A DNA stretch of 18,273 nt from JAHJCL01 sp964504075 (GTDB lineage Bacteria; Patescibacteriota; Minisyncoccia; Minisyncoccales; DG-74-3). The notes beneath the pieces were generated by a model. The model had not been told where the DNA came from and did no database searches. It saw only the letters and a list, made by a program, of their open reading frames with translations. Location: NCBI GenBank assembly GCA_964504075.1, contig CAZDCT010000009.1, forward strand, positions 1-18,273, in the 5' to 3' direction. Positions 14,407 through 18,273 of this stretch are shown piece after piece (the stretch's first letter is position 1; each line of letters begins with the position of its first letter). A program made the translations under genes and the position numbers.

Positions 14407-15043
14407 GTTTTAGAAAGTTTAAATTGCTTGGGATTGATTTTAAAGGTTTTTCAAAACGAAGTTCAGGAACTTGTTTATAGTTTTTGTTTTTGAGCCAACC
14501 AGATTGGGTATAATAATAGCAGGCTCCTTGCATTTTTTCAAATAAATCATAAACGCCCTTACATTTTTCATCAACCCAGTTTGCCATTTCAAGTATTTCT
14601 TGGGAAGGATTGATTGTAACATGGCCATAATGTTCTGGAATTATTACAACCTCTCCTTTTTTAGCTTGAACAGCAAAAACATCTTCTATTTCCCGAGCGT
14701 CAGCGAAGGGTGGAGAAGAGGATTTATCCTCTTCGACTTTTCCCCTTTTTTGTTTCTGTGCCAAAAAAATTGCTTGGCCCTTAAGCACAATATATAATTC
14801 TTGGAAAGTTCCCTGGTAATGTTCATGACCTTTGGTTTTTATAAACTCTTGGCCCAGCATTCTTGGAGGAATAACAGTAATGTCGTAGACTAAGCCATTC
14901 TTTTTTTTAACTGAACGATACATATAATAAAGCTCAGTATTAGAAGCTGTTTTCAGCCACTCTTTATCATAAATAACTTCTTTCATATCATATAAATGTC
15001 TGATATCGGGTTTTCTATTTTTTATTTTTTGCTCAATATTCAT
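14399..15043 (-). CDS. Cupin-type glucose-6-phosphate isomerase
   Basis: This encodes a 214-aa cupin protein of the archaeal-type phosphoglucose isomerase family (cPGI, GPI domain), which interconverts glucose 6-phosphate and fructose 6-phosphate using a bound metal. The first cupin motif KGHEHYQGTFQELYIVLKG supplies H73, H75 and E82; the second, GEVVIIPEHYGHVTINP, supplies H141. The N-terminal YRSVKKKNGLVYDITVIPP segment is also typical. Residues 104-119 (EEDKSSSPPFADAREI) look like an in-frame insertion in a surface loop between strands, described separately. The start overlaps the stop of the peptide-binding protein gene (ATGA) and the end overlaps galU by 8 nt. With galU it suggests a small sugar-phosphate module supplying activated glucose for glycans. 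No classical PGI gene is in the window. Confidence 0.88.
   Translation of the reverse strand: MNIEQKIKNRKPDIRHLYDMKEVIYDKEWLKTASNTELYYMYRSVKKKNGLVYDITVIPPRMLGQEFIKTKGHEHYQGTFQELYIVLKGQAIFLAQKQKRGKVEEDKSSSPPFADAREIEDVFAVQAKKGEVVIIPEHYGHVTINPSQEILEMANWVDEKCKGVYDLFEKMQGACYYYTQSGWLKNKNYKQVPELRFEKPLKSIPSNLNFLKHD
14687..14734 (-). repeat. 48-bp in-frame palindromic insertion in the isomerase gene
   Basis: A 48-nt block with visibly higher G+C than its surroundings adds 16 codons. It begins with a perfect inverted repeat, GAAGAGGAT-TT-ATCCTCTTC on the plus strand (14715-14734), and continues with the GC-rich CCCGAGCGTCAGCGAAGGG (plus strand, 14692-14710). GAAGA occurs at its start (minus strand, from 14734) and again directly after its end (from 14686), exactly 48 nt apart, like a short target duplication. 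Removing it restores a plain KV-EDVFAVQAKKG strand, which fits the cupin family better. Confidence 0.6.
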
Positions 15044-17034
15044 CTAAGCACTCTTTTAGTTTTTATATACCAATTTTCCATATTACTTAAGCGCTTGGAA
15101 GGATCAGTAATCATTTCTTCACCAATACCTTTTATTTCTGAAGAAACTAAATAAAGATAGTCTGGGTTATATAGAAACACAGCTGGCGAATCTTGAATTA
15201 AAATGTTTTGAAATTGTTCTAATTTTTCTTTTGTGATTTCCTTATCAAAACTTTCTCTGATTTCTTCTAACAACTTATCAGCTTCTTTGTTTTCATAAAG
15301 AGATAGATTAAGTCCTGGATCTTTTTTCTGGGAAGAGTGCCAGAAGGGGAAAGGATCTGGAATAGAACCCAACACTTCTCCAAACAAAAGCATTTCATAT
15401 TCTCTTTTTTTGATAATTTCTTGTTGTAATGTAGAAAGATCAAAGGTTTCAATATTGATTTCAATACCTAATTCTTTTAACTGATTTTTTAAAAGAGAGG
15501 CTGTGTTAATTAAAAGAGGTTGGTCAACTGTTGCTAAAGAAAATTTAAGTTCTAAGGTTTCCTCTTTAGTATTGCATAATTCATTTAATTTAGCTCTGGT
15601 GCTTGTTTTAACCTGACCTGTTCCTTGAGTTAAATTATAAGGAGCTAACACTTCATCAGCATACTTTTCCTGGAATCTGATTACAGCTGCTTTGGTTAAA
15701 GAACCAAAATAGCCAGTAATATCTCCTTCAGGATAAACGTCTGGAAATTGAGCTAAACATTTTTGAAGTTCTGTTACTTCATTTCCGCTTGATTTTAATT
15801 GAAGATTGCTTTTGAACTGAAAAGAGGTTGCTTTTTTTGTATATTTTATTCTGTATCCGTCTTCATTCTCTTTAAACCCTGCTTCGTCTAAAATCTGTTT
15901 TGCTTTTTCTTGATTAAATTGATATGTTTCCGAGGGTTGTTTGAGTCCGTAAATCTGGGGCATAACAGGGGAATGGACAATTTTTCCATAACCAAGAAGT
16001 AATTTTTGTATAATTGCTTGTTTGTCAATACCATAATTTAGAGCTTTTTTTATTGCATCTTCTGACAAGGCCTTTGAGTTTTCTGGATTTAAGAACAAAG
16101 CAAAATATCTGGGCATAGAAAAAGAATACATTTTAAGACCCAAGTTAAATTTTGGCAGATTATCAGTAGAAGATAAAGCAAAACCCTTGATTTTTCCATT
16201 TAAATAAGCTTTGAGTAAATCTTCTTGATTGTTAAAAAAATAAAAAGTTATTTTTGAAACATAAGGCCCTTCTTCAAAATAGAAAGGGTTTCTGGCTAGA
16301 TTCAAAAGTTTTATTTTTCCTTCTGAGTCCTGCTCTAAACTTTCTAATTTATATGGTCCAGAACCAATTGGTTTCAAATTATAAGTACTTAATTGGAAGT
16401 TTTCTGGAGATATGGAGCTCCAAATATGTTCAGGCACTATTTTAACAGTACAGTATTCAAGAAAAATACTTGAAGGTTTTTGTAGCCTGAAACGCAAAGT
16501 AGTATCAGAAATTTTATCAACTTTTATTCCTGACCAACTTATTCTTAATGGGCTTTTAAAATCAGGATTTTGAATTGTCTCAATCGTGAAAATTACATCA
16601 TCTACTGTAAAAGGTTTTTTATCGTGCCAGACAAGATTATCTTTTAGGGTAAATTCATAAACCTTTCCATCTTCTAAAATCTGGTATTCTTCGGCTAATT
16701 GAGGAACAAGTTCGCCGTCTGGAGTGTGTTTCATTAAACCAGAAAAAAGGAGTTCAACTAAATCTCTATCAATATCATTTGTTTGGGCATAGATTGGATT
16801 AAGAAACCTTGGTTGTCCAACCAATCCTTCTGAATAACTTCCTCCAATGGCAGGCTGGACCTTAGTGTGTTGGAGATAGAAATTGATTGTTAGGAAAGAG
16901 AAAGAAATTATAGCTAAAATTAAAAAAACAGAAAAGGTTGTTTTTTCTTTTTTATTCAAAACTTTAAAAAGTTGCTTCCATTGAGTTCTGGAAGGGTAAT
17001 TCTTCAGAGATTTTTTCTTTGAATCTTTGGGCAT
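15040..17034 (-). CDS. Membrane-anchored oligopeptide-binding protein (SBP_bac_5) with embedded peptidoglycan-binding domain
   Basis: This encodes a 664-aa family 5 extracellular solute-binding protein (OppA/DppA type), which binds peptides or other solutes outside the cell. A basic N-terminus (1-32) and one membrane helix (about 33-54) act as an uncleaved anchor; there is no lipobox cysteine. The binding domain starts near residue 65 (PRFLNPIYAQTNDIDRDLVE, then DNLVWHDKKPFTVDDVIFTI, later IKKALNYGIDKQAIIQ). At about 409-488 the fold is interrupted by a PG_binding_1 module (SSGNEVTELQKCLAQFPDVY, GYFGSLTKAAVIRFQEKYAD, GTGQVKTSTRAKLNELC), after which the second lobe resumes (LLKNQLKELGIEINIETFD, then SIPDPFPFWHSSQ). 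C426 and C487 could form a disulfide within the module. The gene directly follows secG (0 nt). No permease or ATPase genes are nearby. Confidence 0.88.
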   Translation of the reverse strand: MPKDSKKKSLKNYPSRTQWKQLFKVLNKKEKTTFSVFLILAIISFSFLTINFYLQHTKVQPAIGGSYSEGLVGQPRFLNPIYAQTNDIDRDLVELLFSGLMKHTPDGELVPQLAEEYQILEDGKVYEFTLKDNLVWHDKKPFTVDDVIFTIETIQNPDFKSPLRISWSGIKVDKISDTTLRFRLQKPSSIFLEYCTVKIVPEHIWSSISPENFQLSTYNLKPIGSGPYKLESLEQDSEGKIKLLNLARNPFYFEEGPYVSKITFYFFNNQEDLLKAYLNGKIKGFALSSTDNLPKFNLGLKMYSFSMPRYFALFLNPENSKALSEDAIKKALNYGIDKQAIIQKLLLGYGKIVHSPVMPQIYGLKQPSETYQFNQEKAKQILDEAGFKENEDGYRIKYTKKATSFQFKSNLQLKSSGNEVTELQKCLAQFPDVYPEGDITGYFGSLTKAAVIRFQEKYADEVLAPYNLTQGTGQVKTSTRAKLNELCNTKEETLELKFSLATVDQPLLINTASLLKNQLKELGIEINIETFDLSTLQQEIIKKREYEMLLFGEVLGSIPDPFPFWHSSQKKDPGLNLSLYENKEADKLLEEIRESFDKEITKEKLEQFQNILIQDSPAVFLYNPDYLYLVSSEIKGIGEEMITDPSKRLSNMENWYIKTKRVLR

Positions 17035-17253
17035 CTAAGCAAGCAGGTTAAATACAGCTAAACCCAGAAAGAGAATCGCTAAAATACAAGTTAGCCAAAA
17101 TATTTTTTTCTGGAGACCACGACGGGTAGAATAAAAACCGCCTCCGCCACCACCAAAAATAGAACCAAGAGCTGAACCCCTTTGTTGCAAAAGAATAAAT
17201 ATAATTAAGAGCGAAGAAACTATTATTTGAGCTGTAGGTAAGTATTCTTTCAT
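17035..17253 (-). CDS. secG: Preprotein translocase subunit SecG
   Basis: This encodes a 72-aa SecG, the small auxiliary subunit of the SecYEG translocon. Two membrane helices (about 6-23 and 51-70) flank the conserved cytoplasmic segment LLQQRGSALGSIFGGGGGGF and the TRRG motif before the second helix. Size and layout are exactly those of the family. It is placed between a YvlD-like membrane gene (1-nt gap) and the anchored peptide-binding protein gene (0-nt gap), whose product would itself use the Sec pathway. No Shine-Dalgarno sequence is seen, so translation is probably by coupling. Confidence 0.95.
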   Translation of the reverse strand: MKEYLPTAQIIVSSLLIIFILLQQRGSALGSIFGGGGGGFYSTRRGLQKKIFWLTCILAILFLGLAVFNLLA

Positions 17254-17254
17254 T

Positions 17255-17638
17255 TTATTGATAAGTTTTCATAAATAAATTTACACTCCAGACAATCATT
17301 GTTGTCCAGAAAAGGGAAGTTAATCCATTAATAACTAATTCTAAAAATACAATATCAACAATCCAAATCATTGCCATATTGATTATTAAGCTAAAAAAAC
17401 CAAGAGTTAGTATTTTTAGAGGCAGGGTAACTAAACCCAAGATTGGTTTTACAAAAAGATTTAATAGACCCAAAATTAAACCAATTACAAGAAACATTTG
17501 CCACGTTTCAGTAATTGGTACACCAAACATCTCTGATTGGCCAGGGACAATTTCTAAGCTTACACCTGAAACAAAATGAACAGCCAGAAAAATTCCCAAA
17601 GCGCTGGCAATTATTTGTGAAATTAGTTTATTAAACAT
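17255..17638 (-). CDS. Phage holin family 4 / YvlD-like membrane protein
   Basis: This encodes a 127-aa polytopic membrane protein of the YvlD/phage_holin_4_2 family, whose role is not established; the holin name comes from remote similarity and does not mean it lyses cells. Four membrane segments are predicted (about 5-24, 46-68, 75-98 and 105-122). The family signature GLLNLFVKPILGLVTLPLKILTLGFFSLIINMAMIWIVD is clear, spanning the second and third helices. It is the first gene of the long leftward run and has the best-looking promoter in the window immediately upstream. There is no phage context: neighbours are secG and housekeeping genes. Confidence 0.85.
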   Translation of the reverse strand: MFNKLISQIIASALGIFLAVHFVSGVSLEIVPGQSEMFGVPITETWQMFLVIGLILGLLNLFVKPILGLVTLPLKILTLGFFSLIINMAMIWIVDIVFLELVINGLTSLFWTTMIVWSVNLFMKTYQ

Positions 17639-17646
17639 AATTTATA

Positions 17647-17675
17647 ATATTACCAAGAAGAAATTAGCAAGTCAA
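17647..17675 (-). promoter_or_regulatory. Promoter of the secG unit, leaderless spacing
   Basis: On the minus strand TTGACT (17670-17675), a 17-nt spacer and TAATAT (17647-17652) preceded by TGG make an extended -10 promoter. Eight nt remain before the ATG at 17638, so the transcript would begin within about two nt of the start codon. It probably drives the run of genes from 17638 down to trpS. Confidence 0.65.
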
Positions 17676-17680
17676 TTAAT

Positions 17681-17711
17681 AAAAAAACCCTCCAGGATTA
17701 ATCCTATTGGG
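17681..17711 (-). terminator. Terminator downstream of the secreted-protein gene
   Basis: On the minus strand CCC-AAT-AGGAT-TA-ATCCT-GGA-GGG forms a hairpin: a 5-bp stem, a symmetric 3x3 internal loop and a 3-bp GC stem. It runs directly into seven T residues (17687-17681). It lies 20 nt beyond the stop of the gene at 17732 and just upstream of the next promoter, so it separates the two leftward units. Confidence 0.75.
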
Positions 17712-17731
17712 TATAGAAAAGTAGTCGCTGT

Positions 17732-18259
17732 TTATCCAAGTCCTGATGGGGACGGTGCTGCTGCCCTTACTATTAGTTCCACTCCCTTAAAGGGTGAAGA
17801 GACAGAGCTTCCGTAGGATATCTTGACCTCAATTCTGCAGTTTATTGATGTCCCTGGCTGGAGTACAATCTGCCATATCCTGATACCGTTGCTTTTTGTT
17901 ACAACCTCAAACGCTGGCCAGATATCTTCCTCTATCTGAATGGGACGAGCATAGAGGTAGACGGCTTGGGAAATAGGAGAAACATTAGTGATGTTTAATT
18001 CTCCTTCTCCGATGGTTTGGCCGGGATACACGGGAGTGGTTTGGGATTCCTGCCAATCAAGACTAGTACCCATCCACTTCGTTACCACCTTCAATGGTTG
18101 TACCACTGCCATTTCCACATTTGGACCGATTACGGCCACATAGGTTTCGGTGCTGCTTGGATTTCCAGGACCGGCGGCAAAGACGTAACCACCACGAATG
18201 GTGAGTATTGCCAACACTATTACTGTTGCTATCAGTAATCTACTTTTTTGGTTCTTCAT
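17732..18259 (-). CDS. Secreted protein of unknown function
   Basis: I do not recognise this 175-aa protein. It starts with a typical signal peptide: MKNQKSR, a hydrophobic stretch (about 8-22) and a probable signal peptidase I site after YVFA (25-28). The mature part is rich in V, I, T, S, P and G, with alternating hydrophobic residues that suggest a beta-sandwich or immunoglobulin-like fold (VEMAVVQPLKVVTKW, GELNITNVSPISQAVYLYAR, IRIWQIVLQPGTSINCRIEV). There is one cysteine (C141) and no membrane anchor or sorting motif; the tail is APSPSGLG. The ATG at 18259 gives a good signal peptide; the frame is open to the window edge through a GTG at 18271, so a longer protein cannot be excluded. G+C and use of C- and G-ending codons are visibly higher than in all other genes here, suggesting a different origin or different selection. 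Confidence 0.7.
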   Translation of the reverse strand: MKNQKSRLLIATVIVLAILTIRGGYVFAAGPGNPSSTETYVAVIGPNVEMAVVQPLKVVTKWMGTSLDWQESQTTPVYPGQTIGEGELNITNVSPISQAVYLYARPIQIEEDIWPAFEVVTKSNGIRIWQIVLQPGTSINCRIEVKISYGSSVSSPFKGVELIVRAAAPSPSGLG

Positions 18260-18273
18260 TTTATGTACCACAA

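Noticed and set aside
17255..17638. Prophage remnant, because of the holin-family name.
   Set aside because: The YvlD/holin_4_2 family is widespread in chromosomes; no phage gene is nearby and the neighbours are secG and metabolism genes.
18017..18238. Plus-strand ORF opposite the secreted-protein gene.
   Set aside because: Its product is His/Tyr-rich with no family character; the minus-strand frame has a signal peptide and a matching terminator.
1..18273. CRISPR array, IS element, rRNA gene or TGA recoding.
   Set aside because: No regularly spaced repeats, transposase or rRNA signatures were seen on either strand, and rpoB, recA and galU end naturally at TGA.

Overview
The window looks like an AT-rich, tightly packed bacterial chromosome fragment, most probably from a Patescibacteria/Candidate Phyla Radiation genome of the Parcubacteria type. 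This placement is an inference. It rests on very short intergenic gaps, a shortened RpoC, the absence of recognisable Shine-Dalgarno sequences, an archaeal-type cupin phosphoglucose isomerase, a LAGLIDADG endonuclease beside a tRNA gene, a tRNA gene without an encoded CCA end, and peptidoglycan-binding modules typical of that group. TGA is a normal stop (rpoB, recA, galU), so the code is not the TGA=Gly code of Gracilibacteria/Absconditabacteria.

Region 1 (1-7116, rightward): the 3' end of rpoB, then complete rpoC, ftsK/spoIIIE and recA, closed by a 10-bp-stem bidirectional terminator. Region 2 (7120-9230, leftward): ychF-rpsF-ssb-rpsR, the usual bS6/SSB/bS18 cluster with ychF at its head and no rplI following. 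Region 3 (9231-10056, rightward): a compact divergent promoter region with a palindrome, followed by a HAD-family phosphatase-like gene with an altered motif IV. Region 4 (10125-17638, leftward): a run of about 7.5 kb read in the order YvlD/holin-4-like membrane protein, secG, a membrane-anchored oligopeptide-binding protein with an embedded peptidoglycan-binding domain, cupin glucose-6-phosphate isomerase, galU, LAGLIDADG endonuclease, tRNA-Leu(CAG), RNase J and trpS. Most of these genes overlap by a few bases or are separated by 0-2 bases. Region 5 (17639-18273): a promoter and a terminator, then a secreted protein of unknown function whose base composition differs clearly from the rest.

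The genes cover transcription (RpoBC), chromosome segregation and repair (FtsK, RecA, SSB), translation (bS6, bS18, YchF, TrpRS, tRNA-Leu), RNA decay and processing (RNase J), sugar-nucleotide supply (PGI, GalU), and secretion and envelope functions (SecG, peptide-binding protein).

The most interesting points are: (i) the endonuclease/tRNA-Leu/RNase J junction, where the endonuclease stop codon touches the tRNA 5' end and the RNase J start codon lies 2 nt from the tRNA 3' end; (ii) promoter-like elements placed 6-8 nt before five start codons, suggesting leaderless mRNAs; (iii) a 48-bp in-frame palindrome-containing insertion in the isomerase gene; (iv) a peptidoglycan-binding domain embedded inside a solute-binding protein.
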